Shown here in pieces: positions 26,684 through 34,746 of a stretch of DNA of 64,000 bases. Every line of letters begins with the position of its first letter. Within the stretch, counting starts at the first letter, position 1. The DNA is from Rhizobium sp. RM. Lineage in GTDB: Bacteria > Pseudomonadota > Alphaproteobacteria > Rhizobiales > Rhizobiaceae. Below the pieces are notes generated by a model. The model ran no database searches. It had not been told where the DNA came from and was given only the letters and a program-made list of their open reading frames with translations. The DNA lies in assembly GCF_013390595.1 (NCBI RefSeq), contig NZ_JACAWV010000007.1, positions 620,001 through 684,000 of the forward strand, written 5' to 3'. The position numbers and the translations under genes are program-made.

Positions 26684-27832
26684 TTAAAATCGTAGACCGG
26701 AAATCGCCAGGGGATTGTCGATTATGGCCTGTCGGTCTGGGCGATCAATGCGCGGCGCCCCTGTAAAGGCGGCGAAGAGATCCTGCACAAATGCCTCTGG
26801 CAAATCCCTGGTAATCAGAACCATGCGCGTGCGCTGATCTTTCGGATCAGGCCATGCGGCAAGGCGTTCCGGCGCATGGAAAATGTTCTGCACGCCGTGC
26901 AGCACCAGAGGCCGCTGCGGATTATCAGAGACCTTGACGATTGCCTTCATACGCAACAGCTTTTCGCCATGCGCCGAACGCAGAAGATCGACAAACATGT
27001 CGATCGCCATCGGGTCAATGGGCGTGTCGTGCACGATTGAGAAAGAACGAATCTGATCGTCGTGACGATTGACGTCATGGTGATGGTGATGGTGATGGTG
27101 ATGGTGATGGTGATGGTCGTGATCGCCATGCCCGTGATGATGGTCATGATGATGTGCGTGGGCATCTTCCTCACCCAGCCAGCGGCTAACGTCTGCTGTT
27201 TTGCCTTCAGTGTTGTAGAGACCGTTGTCGAGCAGCTCCGCAGCGCTCCATTCGTTTCGGTCGCCGTCCTCGATCACAGCACGCGGGTTAAGAGATTGAA
27301 GGCGTGTCATCAGCCTGGAAAGGCTTGCATCATCGGCAAGCGTCCGCTTCGTCAGCACAAGCCGATCGGCAACCGCGACCTGCTTTACCGCTTCGACATG
27401 ATTGTCGAGCGTCGACAACCCGTTGACGGCGTCCACGACGGTAACGACGCCGTTCAGCGAGAAGCCGTGGGCAATGACCGGATTGCCCATGACAGACTGC
27501 ATGACAGGTGCAGGATCGGCGAGTCCGGTGGTTTCGATCACCACGCGGTTGACGCGTTTCAACCTGCCGGTCTGCATGCCGTCCATCAATTCCGCCAGTG
27601 TGTCCACCAACTCACCACGTACTGTGCAGCAAAGACAACCTTCGGCAAGCTCAATGATGCCATCGCCAGAGCTTTCTACCAGCATGTGGTCGATGCTGAC
27701 GTCGCCGAACTCATTGATGATGATCGCCGCATCGCTCATTGCGGGATCTTTCAGCAGACGGTTGAGCAGCGTCGATTTTCCAGCACCGAGAAATCCAGTG
27801 ATGATGGAAACCGGGATGCGATCGCGAGACAT
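26684..27832 (-). CDS. CobW/COG0523-family GTP-binding metallochaperone with poly-His tract
   Basis: The 382-residue G3E GTPase has Walker A GFLGAGKST (13-21), metal motif GCLCC (65-69) and guanine specificity VLTKRT. A His-rich segment of about 35 residues (near 230-265) contains 13 consecutive histidines, and the CobW C-terminal domain follows. Known roles: zinc or cobalt delivery. With a His tract and no cobalamin gene in its operon, a zinc chaperone is the better guess. The start at 27832 gives MSRDRIPVSIITGFLGAG. The His codons form a hexanucleotide repeat. A Zur-like palindrome lies about 110 bases upstream. Confidence 0.9.
   Translation of the reverse strand: MSRDRIPVSIITGFLGAGKSTLLNRLLKDPAMSDAAIIINEFGDVSIDHMLVESSGDGIIELAEGCLCCTVRGELVDTLAELMDGMQTGRLKRVNRVVIETTGLADPAPVMQSVMGNPVIAHGFSLNGVVTVVDAVNGLSTLDNHVEAVKQVAVADRLVLTKRTLADDASLSRLMTRLQSLNPRAVIEDGDRNEWSAAELLDNGLYNTEGKTADVSRWLGEEDAHAHHHDHHHGHGDHDHHHHHHHHHHHHHDVNRHDDQIRSFSIVHDTPIDPMAIDMFVDLLRSAHGEKLLRMKAIVKVSDNPQRPLVLHGVQNIFHAPERLAAWPDPKDQRTRMVLITRDLPEAFVQDLFAAFTGAPRIDRPDRQAIIDNPLAISGLRF
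27077..27117. repeat. Hexanucleotide ATGGTG tandem repeat encoding poly-His
   Basis: Almost seven perfect ATGGTG units (41 bases) sit inside the CobW-family gene and read His-His per unit on the minus strand. Copy-number change would alter His count without a frameshift. Confidence 0.9.
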
Positions 27833-27942
27833 GTCGTGCCTGTCAATTTTGGGGCTGTTCCAATAACGAGAACACTCATCGTATGGCTGGAACCGCGTGG
27901 GAAACAAAATATCGCCCGTCGCGGGAAGCAACGAGCGACATC

Positions 27943-27955
27943 GTAATATCATAAC
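27943..27955 (-). promoter_or_regulatory. Possible Zur operator upstream of the CobW gene
   Basis: On the minus strand GTTATGATATTAC differs at two of 13 positions from the GTTATAATATAAC core of alphaproteobacterial Zur boxes. It sits about 110 bases before the start codon of the putative zinc chaperone. Confidence 0.35.
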
Positions 27956-28019
27956 ACGGCCGCGATGCGAACGGGAAATCCTCAGATCGTGTCACGCCCT
28001 CACCGACAGCGACGGAAAA

Positions 28020-29174
28020 TCAGAATGTCGGACGCGGTATCGGGATCGGAACATTGGCCACCTCGCCCTTCGTTGCGTTGACTGCAACGGTTTCGCTGCC
28101 AGGAATAAGGCCTGCGAAGGAATATTCCGGCGGACGCGTCATTTCCCTGACATAAGGAGAATGGATCTTCATACGTCCAGCCTCATCGCGGCTTTCACTG
28201 CGGATTTTGGCGGCCTTGGGATTGCAGATTTCGGCGCTCACATCATTCACGATATCGGTATCGCCATAGGGAGAAAGCGACGCCAGCGAAACGCCCTGAC
28301 CGGATGGCGAGGTCAATCCCAACTGCAACAGATCTGCGGATTGATCGGTACGTCCACCGAGACTATCGGCACCCAGCACCACGGTAATCACCGAACGGCC
28401 ATTGCGGGTCGCCGAAGAAACCTGATTGAAGCCGGAGGCACAGATGAAGCCGGTCTTCATGCCGTCGGCACCTTCGAAACGGCCGACGAGCATGTTGTAG
28501 TTGGCATAGTTCTTCTTGCCGGTTGTGACGCCTTCAAGCGAGAAGTAGCCGGCATATTCAGGGAATTCGCGCTTAATGATAAGCGCCAGAAGCGCAAGGT
28601 CGCGTGCCGTCGTATATTGCCCCTTGCCGGGCAGACCGTTGGCATTGACATAATGGGTCGAACTCATGCCGAGGCGCGCCGCCTGCGCATTCATCTGCGC
28701 CACGAAATTGTCGTTCGTGCCACCGATCGTTTCAGCAATCGCAACGGCGACATCATTCGCAGATTTGATCAGCAGCAGCTTCAGCGCGCTGTCGAGCGTG
28801 AGCTTCTGGCCAGGCTTGAAATACATTTTCGACGCGGGCTGATCGGCTGCCTTCTTGCTGAAGACAACTTCCGTCTGAGGACTGATCCGACCCGACTTCA
28901 TGGCCGAGAACGCGATATATGCGGTCATCAGCTTCGTCAGCGATGCCGGATACCATTTGCGAAACGCCTCCTGATGGGAGATGACCTTGCCGGTCTTGAC
29001 GTCAACCACGATCTTCGGATTGGCGTTCGCCATTGGCGCTGTGGCAACAAGTCCGGCCGTCAGGACGGCGACGATCTTTGAAAGCCGCCAGGCGGCGTTT
29101 GGCATTCTGCTGTTCTGTGGCAAGGCGTGTCCTCGAATTCCCATGGTCGGTCGGGAACTGGCAATATTCACCAT
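28020..29174 (-). CDS. D-alanyl-D-alanine carboxypeptidase (S11 family)
   Basis: This is a 384-residue periplasmic peptidase with SLTK (78-81), SAN (138-140) and KTG (240-242), the complete active-site set of low-molecular-mass PBPs. The hydrophobic signal segment (VAVLTAGLVATAPMANA) ends near 51. It trims the terminal D-Ala from peptidoglycan stems. ATG at 29174 has AGGA seven bases upstream and is preferred; ATGs at 29144 and 29108 would give shorter N-termini before the same signal peptide. The long C-terminal part (after ~285) lacks an obvious membrane anchor. It is divergent from the M20 peptidase. Confidence 0.9.
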   Translation of the reverse strand: MVNIASSRPTMGIRGHALPQNSRMPNAAWRLSKIVAVLTAGLVATAPMANANPKIVVDVKTGKVISHQEAFRKWYPASLTKLMTAYIAFSAMKSGRISPQTEVVFSKKAADQPASKMYFKPGQKLTLDSALKLLLIKSANDVAVAIAETIGGTNDNFVAQMNAQAARLGMSSTHYVNANGLPGKGQYTTARDLALLALIIKREFPEYAGYFSLEGVTTGKKNYANYNMLVGRFEGADGMKTGFICASGFNQVSSATRNGRSVITVVLGADSLGGRTDQSADLLQLGLTSPSGQGVSLASLSPYGDTDIVNDVSAEICNPKAAKIRSESRDEAGRMKIHSPYVREMTRPPEYSFAGLIPGSETVAVNATKGEVANVPIPIPRPTF

Positions 29175-29199
29175 ATATGTCCTAGCAATGGCAAAGTAC

Positions 29200-29214
29200 A
29201 TTGATTACGTCAAT
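29200..29214. promoter_or_regulatory. Inverted repeat in a divergent promoter region
   Basis: ATTGA-TTACG-TCAAT is a perfect 5-bp inverted repeat with T-N11-A geometry, located between the divergent carboxypeptidase and M20 genes. It could be an operator; no regulator gene is adjacent. Confidence 0.3.
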
Positions 29215-29286
29215 TATGCGGCGCACTATCCACCGTGGAGGAAGACGTTTAGCGACGAGCCGTACCGATAAAACAGGAATGAACGA

Positions 29287-30459
29287 ATGCCGATTTTGAA
29301 CAGAGCCGCCGAACTTCAACCCGAAGTTAGCCAATGGCGGCACTATCTGCATGAAAATCCCGAAATCCTCTATGACGTCGAAAACACCGCGAACTTCGTT
29401 GCCGAAAAGCTGAAGGCCTTTGGCGTTGACGAAATCGTGACCGGCCTTGGCCGCACCGGCGTCGTCGGCATCATTCACGGCAAGGCACCCGGAAAACGTA
29501 CCATCGGCTTCAGAGCGGATATGGACGCGCTTCCAATCGTCGAAGAGACCGGCAAGCCATGGGCTTCCAAGACCGATGGAGCCATGCACGCCTGCGGCCA
29601 CGACGGTCACACAGCCATGCTGCTCGGCGCCTCGAAATATCTCGCCGAAACGCGTAATTTTTCAGGCTCTATCGCTGTGATTTTCCAACCCGCCGAAGAA
29701 GGTGGCGCGGGTGCGCTTGCCATGGTGGAAGACGGCTTGATGGAGCGCTTCGGCATCAACGAGGTTTATGGCATGCACAACATGCCGGGGATTCCGCTCG
29801 GCACTTTTGCCATCCGCAAGGGCGGCATCATGGCCGCACCCGACAAATTCTCGATCACGGTGAAGGGTAAAGGCGGTCATGCCGCCCAGCCGCACCGCAC
29901 GATCGATCCGATCACCATCGGTGCGCAGATCGTTGGCAACCTGCAGATGATCGCATCGCGCAATGCCGATCCGATCCGCTCGGTCGTTGTCTCCGTCACC
30001 CGTTTTCAGGCCGGTTCCAGCCACAATATCATTCCGAACGAAGCGCTGATTGCCGGCACCGTCCGAAGCCTGGATGAAACCGTGCGTGACCTGGCGCAGG
30101 ACCGGATCAAGCAGATGGCAGAAGGCATCGCGCTTGCCAATGGCGCGCAAGCAGAGGTCGTATACGAGCGATATTGCCCTGTAACGTTCAACCACGCCGC
30201 CGAAACCGAACACGCGATCCGTGTCGCCCGCGACGTGGCCGGGGAAAAGAACGTCGATCCCGAAGTCGACCCGTCGATGGCAGGCGAGGACTTTTCCTTC
30301 ATGCTGAAAGAACGTCCGGGCGCCTTCATCTTTATCGGCAATGGCGATTCGGCTGGCCTTCACAATCCAAGCTACGACTTCAACGACGAAGCCATCGCCT
30401 ACGGAGTTTCCTACTGGGTGAAACTCGCCGAACAGCGTCTTGCGGATGAAGCCGCCTGA
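29287..30459 (+). CDS. M20-family amidohydrolase (hippurate hydrolase-like)
   Basis: This is a 390-residue M20D metallopeptidase. It has metal ligands in HACGHDGHTAM (near 98-108) and PAEEGGAGA (near 135), then the lid domain and a late AGEDFSFML motif. The family removes N-acyl groups from amino acids such as hippurate or indole-acetyl-amino acids. The exact substrate is unknown; in a plant-associated bacterium auxin conjugates are possible, but that is speculation. There is no signal peptide, so it is cytoplasmic. Confidence 0.88.
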   Translation: MPILNRAAELQPEVSQWRHYLHENPEILYDVENTANFVAEKLKAFGVDEIVTGLGRTGVVGIIHGKAPGKRTIGFRADMDALPIVEETGKPWASKTDGAMHACGHDGHTAMLLGASKYLAETRNFSGSIAVIFQPAEEGGAGALAMVEDGLMERFGINEVYGMHNMPGIPLGTFAIRKGGIMAAPDKFSITVKGKGGHAAQPHRTIDPITIGAQIVGNLQMIASRNADPIRSVVVSVTRFQAGSSHNIIPNEALIAGTVRSLDETVRDLAQDRIKQMAEGIALANGAQAEVVYERYCPVTFNHAAETEHAIRVARDVAGEKNVDPEVDPSMAGEDFSFMLKERPGAFIFIGNGDSAGLHNPSYDFNDEAIAYGVSYWVKLAEQRLADEAA

Positions 30460-30475
30460 AGAAAGGCGAGGAACA

Positions 30476-30505
30476 GATCAACCGCGGCAAAGAACGCGGT
30501 TGATC
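30476..30505. other. Perfect 11-bp hairpin before tRNA-Arg
   Basis: GATCAACCGCG (30476-30486) pairs with CGCGGTTGATC (30495-30505) around an 8-base loop, 16 bases after the M20 stop. There is no T-tract, so it may be a processing or mRNA-stabilising structure rather than an intrinsic terminator. Confidence 0.5.
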
Positions 30506-30538
30506 CGCCGATGGAGCCGGGTTAAAGAGCATTCAAGT

Positions 30539-30851
30539 GTCCACGTAGCTCAGCAGGATAGAGCACAGGATTCCTAAGTGAAATTGGGGGTTGCGTTTGG
30601 AAACGACGCAATCGATCTGCTCAAAGTCGGGGAACGCTTCGTTGCACTTGCAACATGCCAATCCCGAGCCAAGCTTCGGAGAAATCCGTTGAAGGTGTAG
30701 AGACTGGATGGGCAGCACCTAAAGGCCTCGGCCCATGGTGAAGGGACAGTCCAGACCACGAACGACACCGTCTATGAACGACGGGACGGCGGCGAAAGTC
30801 GAAGTGGTATGAATCCTGGGGTCGGAGGTTCGAATCCTCTCGTGGACGCCA
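30539..30851 (+). tRNA. tRNA-Arg(CCU), interrupted by a group I intron
   Basis: Exon 1 (30539-30575) carries acceptor GTCCACG, the D arm and CAGGA-TTCCT. Exon 2 (30812-30851) carries AA-TCCTG, the T arm with TTCGAAT and acceptor CGTGGAC, followed by G and encoded CCA. Joined, the anticodon arm is CAGGA-TTCCTAA-TCCTG with anticodon CCT, so the tRNA reads AGG codons. The intron falls directly after the third anticodon base. An intron at this tRNA is known from Agrobacterium tumefaciens. Confidence 0.95.
30576..30811 (+). other. Group I self-splicing intron in tRNA-Arg
   Basis: This 236-base intron starts after a U and ends with G, as group I introns do. P1 can form between exon ATTCCT and intron GGGGGT, with the hallmark U-G wobble at the 5' splice site. 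The conserved R element (GTAGAGACTGGATGGGC, near 30697) and S element (GGGACAGTCCAGAC, near 30744) pair as P7 through GACTGG/CAGTC. It encodes no protein, so mobility by a homing endonuclease is not evident. Size and site resemble the small tRNA-intron IC3-type subgroup; the subgroup assignment is from memory. Confidence 0.92.
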
Positions 30852-31050
30852 TTTTCCTGCAAAATACGATGTAAAACCAAGAAATTACCAACAAGTCTAC
30901 CTGATCTCACCCGTTGGGAGCCCCATTCACAAACCCGTGAAAACACGCATATTGGCATTGGATTATCCTCCAGGCGGCCCAACATTCACCTGCGTGTGAC
31001 TGTTCCCTGCAGACCTGTTTTACGATTCCAATGCGAATGAAGGAGATTAG

Positions 31051-31344
31051 ATGAGCAACCAATGTGGCCCCTACGTACAGATGGGTACGCTTGCAGAGCA
31101 GATGGCCGGCAGATACCAGATGGACGCCAACCTCGCATTGGACTCACACCTGTCGCATTACATGGATGAGGTCGCGGTCAATGTTGCCGCTGACAGTTTC
31201 GACCACGTCGGTTTCATGAACAATATCCGCGACCGACTGAAGCTAACGCTGGCCTCGACGATCAGCCCAAGGCGCCGAGAATTTCTGGACGCCGTCGTTG
31301 TCGCGCTTCAGGAAAGGATCGATCGCTATCCACTTGGCCGTTAG
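31051..31344 (+). CDS. Hypothetical 97-residue protein
   Basis: I do not recognise this protein. It has 97 residues, no signal peptide or membrane segment, and a mostly helical look (LAEQMAGRYQMDANLALDSHLSHYMDEV; PRRREFLDAVVVALQERID). A good ribosome-binding site (AAGGAGATT) precedes the ATG. It stands alone, about 200 bases after the split tRNA-Arg and 135 bases before the TadG-like gene. Confidence 0.6.
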   Translation: MSNQCGPYVQMGTLAEQMAGRYQMDANLALDSHLSHYMDEVAVNVAADSFDHVGFMNNIRDRLKLTLASTISPRRREFLDAVVVALQERIDRYPLGR

Positions 31345-31479
31345 GCGAGGCACCTCGGGATGGCGCAGACGACGGCGACTTTTGAGTTCTGTCGCGCCTG
31401 ACTGGTTTTATCCAAAATTAATTATGCCAGAAAACAAAAAATCAAATCTTCACCCGTAATTTCCAAGCCGGGTAAAGAT

Positions 31480-32781
31480 TTGGGGGCACGTGTGCGAAAT
31501 TTCTGGCGCGACAAATCCGGCAACTTCGGAATTCTTTCTGCATTATTGATCGTGCCGCTTTTTGGGGCGGCCGGCGTTGCTCTCGACGTTGCGGACGCAA
31601 TGTCTGTGAAGGAGGAAATCCAGCGAGCAGCCGATTCGGCGGTGCTCGCGGCTGTAGCCGACCTATCGGCGAGCGTCCAGGCGGCAAAAAGCATGCAGTC
31701 CGATGGTGCAATCAGTGTGGGAGAGACGGAAGCGCGCGCGTTCTTCGATGCCAATGCCGCTCAGTCGATGGCGTACAGGATAAATGCCGTCGATATTTCC
31801 GTGACAAAAAAAGGCAACGTCGTCGAATCGACGCTGAGCTTCAAGGCGACGATCAATACGACACTCTCGAAAGTTCTCGGCAAAGACATTTTGACAGTCG
31901 GCGGCTATGCCTCGGCCAGATATGAGACCGAGACGTTCAGTGACTTTTATCTTCTTCTCGACAACACACCTTCCATGGGTGTCGGGGCGACACCCGCCGA
32001 TGTCTCAAAACTCGTTGCCAATACCAGCGACAAATGCGCATTCGCTTGCCACATTGTCAAAGACGGCGTGGCCGATAAAAACAGCTATTACTACAAGGCA
32101 AAATCGCTTGGCGTCACAACGCGCATCAATGTCGTGGCAAAAGCGACCGCCAGCCTGATGGATACCGCAATGTCAACGCGGAAGAACAGCAATCAGTACC
32201 GCATGTCCGTCTACACCTTCGGTGAAAAGGCAGAGGATACGAAATTGCTCGAAGTCGTTCCGCTGACCTCAGACCTGACCTCGGCAAAGAAGAAGGCAGG
32301 CGAGATTGATCTGATGTCCATCCCATACCAGGGATACAATAACGACCAGCAGACCGACTTCGACCGCGCTCTGACCCAAATTTCCGACAAGATTGGCAAA
32401 CCTGGAAACGGCTCAAGTTCAGCGAGCCCTGACAAGGTTGTGTTCTTCGTTTCTGACGGCGTCGGCGACAGCTACAAGCCATCGACCTGCACAAAGAAGA
32501 CTACGGGCGGCCGTTGTCAGGAGCCGATCGATATAAAACTCTGTACCAAACTGAAGGAAAAGGGCTTCCGGATTGCCGTGCTTTACACCACGTATCTGCC
32601 CCTGCCGACGAACTCCTGGTACAATTCCTGGATCAAGCCTTTTCAAAGCGAAATCAGCACACGAATGCAGGACTGTGCTTCGCCAGGCCTGTTTTTTGAA
32701 GTCAGCCCGACCGAGGGCATCAGTGAGGCGATGTCCGCGCTGTTTCGACGTGTCATCACCTCTCCCCGTTTGACGGGCTGA
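31480..32781 (+). CDS. TadG-like pilus-assembly/VWA protein
   Basis: This is about 433 residues. The N-terminus has the TadE/TadG prepilin-like pattern: DKSGNFGILSALLIVPLFGAAGVALDVADAMSVKEEIQRAADSAVLAA, with a membrane segment and a helical spine. The remainder resembles a von Willebrand A domain with a MIDAS-like DNTPSM and many Cys residues. The start is uncertain: TTG at 31480 or GTG at 31492 (GGGGG precedes the latter); no ATG fits. No other tad/cpa pilus genes are near, so it is an orphan. Its partners are unknown. Confidence 0.8.
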   Translation: MGARVRNFWRDKSGNFGILSALLIVPLFGAAGVALDVADAMSVKEEIQRAADSAVLAAVADLSASVQAAKSMQSDGAISVGETEARAFFDANAAQSMAYRINAVDISVTKKGNVVESTLSFKATINTTLSKVLGKDILTVGGYASARYETETFSDFYLLLDNTPSMGVGATPADVSKLVANTSDKCAFACHIVKDGVADKNSYYYKAKSLGVTTRINVVAKATASLMDTAMSTRKNSNQYRMSVYTFGEKAEDTKLLEVVPLTSDLTSAKKKAGEIDLMSIPYQGYNNDQQTDFDRALTQISDKIGKPGNGSSSASPDKVVFFVSDGVGDSYKPSTCTKKTTGGRCQEPIDIKLCTKLKEKGFRIAVLYTTYLPLPTNSWYNSWIKPFQSEISTRMQDCASPGLFFEVSPTEGISEAMSALFRRVITSPRLTG

Positions 32782-32973
32782 TGATAGTCTGGACCAACAA
32801 AACGTTAAGCCGGTCCATAGAGTTTTAAATGTATATTAATGCCAATTGAAGGACCTGCAGTCTTCTGTCGTCCGTCGTGTTGGCTTTATTCCCATACAAT
32901 TGCAGATTTCATTTCGACGGCATGAATGGCGTCTGGGATATGATTCACTCGCAATGCGTGGGCTTGGTTCGGA

Positions 32974-34734
32974 ATGCTTGCTTTTATCGTAAAGCTTTGC
33001 AGCAGCGCTCATTTCCGTATGCAGGGCAAAAGCAACCTGCGAACAAGGACCTTCGTGGGAACGGCAGAGCGCCGCAAACGAAACGCCAGGCAGAGACTGG
33101 CGATCATGATCGCCGGCTTTGCCGTCATGTACATCGTTGTTGGCGCGCGGCTTGTCCAATACGGTATGACCGAGCCCGCGATCATGGGCTCCATCAATTT
33201 CAACGCCAACTCTGTCGCCTCTCGTCCGGATATTCTGGATCGAAACGGCGAACTCCTGGCAACCGATATCAACACTGTATCGCTCTATGCCGAGCCCCGC
33301 AGAATTGTCGACGCGGATGAAGTTGTCGAGAAACTTGCAACCGTCCTTCCCAATCTGGATTGGCGCGATACGCACCGGAAACTTCAATCCGGAACCGGTT
33401 TTCAGTGGCTTCGGCGGCAACTTACACCACGGCAGCAGTCCGATATTCTTTCCCTTGGCATTCCAGGTATCGGCTTTCGACCTGAAAAACGCCGCTTCTA
33501 TCCCGGCGGAACAACCGCATCGCATATTGTCGGCCACGTCAATATCGACAATCTCGGCCTTGCAGGAATGGAACGATATATTGACCAGCAAGGCTATGCC
33601 GACCTTCGAGCCGCTGGCCTTACGAATGACACCCGCCTGGAACCCGTCCAGCTTTCGATCGACATCCGCGCCCAGCATATCCTGCGTGAAGTGGTGGCCC
33701 GATCGATGAAGGAATATGAGGCGGAAGCGGCCGGCGCTGTCATCCTTGACGCCGAGACGGGCGAGGTCATCGCCATGGCATCGGTTCCAGACTACGATCC
33801 GAACGAGCCTTCACGAACCCTTGGCGACGGAAGCGTCGACAAAGAGTACGAAAAGGGCTGGTTCAACCGGATGAGCAACGCGACCTTCGAGATGGGCTCG
33901 ACCTTCAAGAGCTTTACGCTGGCCATGGGGCTCGATGCCGGACATATCACCCTGAACTCTGTCGTTGACGCCACTCGCCCCATCCGCATGGGCGGCTTCA
34001 CGATTCGGGATTTCAAGGGGAGGAACAGGCCACTCTCGATCCCAGAGGTCTTTCAGTATTCATCCAACATCGGAACCGCAGCCGTTGCCGACAAAGTCGG
34101 AATTGAAGGGCATCAGGAGTTCTTAACCCGGCTAGGACTTCTCTCCAGAATGGAAACCGAAATGCCGGGCGTGGCGACCCCAACCCAGCCGCGCACGTGG
34201 AAAAAGATCAATTCAGTTACGATTTCCTTCGGCCATGGTGTTGCGACAACGCCGCTACAAACCGCAGTCGCGGCGGCTGCCCTCATCAACGGCGGCAACC
34301 TCATCAATCCGACATTCCTGCCACGCTCCAGAGACGATGCAGCCCTCATATCGCGCGCTGTCATCAAAGAGAAAACCAGTGCCGATATGCGTTTCCTCTA
34401 TAATTGGAATGGCGTGAAAGGGTCCGGCCGCGCAGCGCAGGTAGAAGGATTTCACGTCGGCGGAAAAACCGGTACGGCCGATAAGGTTATCAACGGGCGT
34501 TATGCCAAGGACATCAACTTCAACGCCTTCGTAGCGGGGTTTCCAATGGAGAAACCGAAATATGTCGTGCTGACGATTATCGATGCGCCCAAGACTGGTG
34601 TAAATGGTGGCCGAACGGCGGCATCCACGGCCGCACCGATGACAAAAGAAATCATAACCCGTACGGCGGGCCTGCTGGGAGTGAAACCCAGTTTCGGACT
34701 TGACGATCAGCCGCAGCTGCTCGTCGACTACTAG
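32974..34734 (+). CDS. Class B penicillin-binding protein (FtsI/PBP2-type transpeptidase)
   Basis: This is about 586 residues: a basic cytoplasmic tail, one membrane helix (LAIMIAGFAVMYIVVGARLV, near 43-62), a PBP dimerisation domain, and a transpeptidase domain. Active-site motifs are STFK (near 309), SSN (near 363) and KTGTAD (near 497). It cross-links septal or elongation peptidoglycan. It is not in a division/cell-wall (mra) cluster, so it is probably an additional FtsI-like enzyme rather than the main one. Start is uncertain; an in-frame ATG at 33019 gives a shorter tail but has no visible ribosome-binding site. Confidence 0.88.
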   Translation: MLAFIVKLCSSAHFRMQGKSNLRTRTFVGTAERRKRNARQRLAIMIAGFAVMYIVVGARLVQYGMTEPAIMGSINFNANSVASRPDILDRNGELLATDINTVSLYAEPRRIVDADEVVEKLATVLPNLDWRDTHRKLQSGTGFQWLRRQLTPRQQSDILSLGIPGIGFRPEKRRFYPGGTTASHIVGHVNIDNLGLAGMERYIDQQGYADLRAAGLTNDTRLEPVQLSIDIRAQHILREVVARSMKEYEAEAAGAVILDAETGEVIAMASVPDYDPNEPSRTLGDGSVDKEYEKGWFNRMSNATFEMGSTFKSFTLAMGLDAGHITLNSVVDATRPIRMGGFTIRDFKGRNRPLSIPEVFQYSSNIGTAAVADKVGIEGHQEFLTRLGLLSRMETEMPGVATPTQPRTWKKINSVTISFGHGVATTPLQTAVAAAALINGGNLINPTFLPRSRDDAALISRAVIKEKTSADMRFLYNWNGVKGSGRAAQVEGFHVGGKTGTADKVINGRYAKDINFNAFVAGFPMEKPKYVVLTIIDAPKTGVNGGRTAASTAAPMTKEIITRTAGLLGVKPSFGLDDQPQLLVDY

Positions 34735-34746
34735 GCATAAATGCCG

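Noticed and set aside
27077..27117. Tandem repeat as a CRISPR or VNTR outside genes
   Set aside because: The six-base units are continuous, without spacers, and lie within the coding frame of the CobW-family gene.
30719..30985. 88-codon frame on the minus strand across the tRNA-Arg
   Set aside because: It overlaps the intron and exon 2 of the tRNA gene; its peptide is the usual translation of a tRNA complement.
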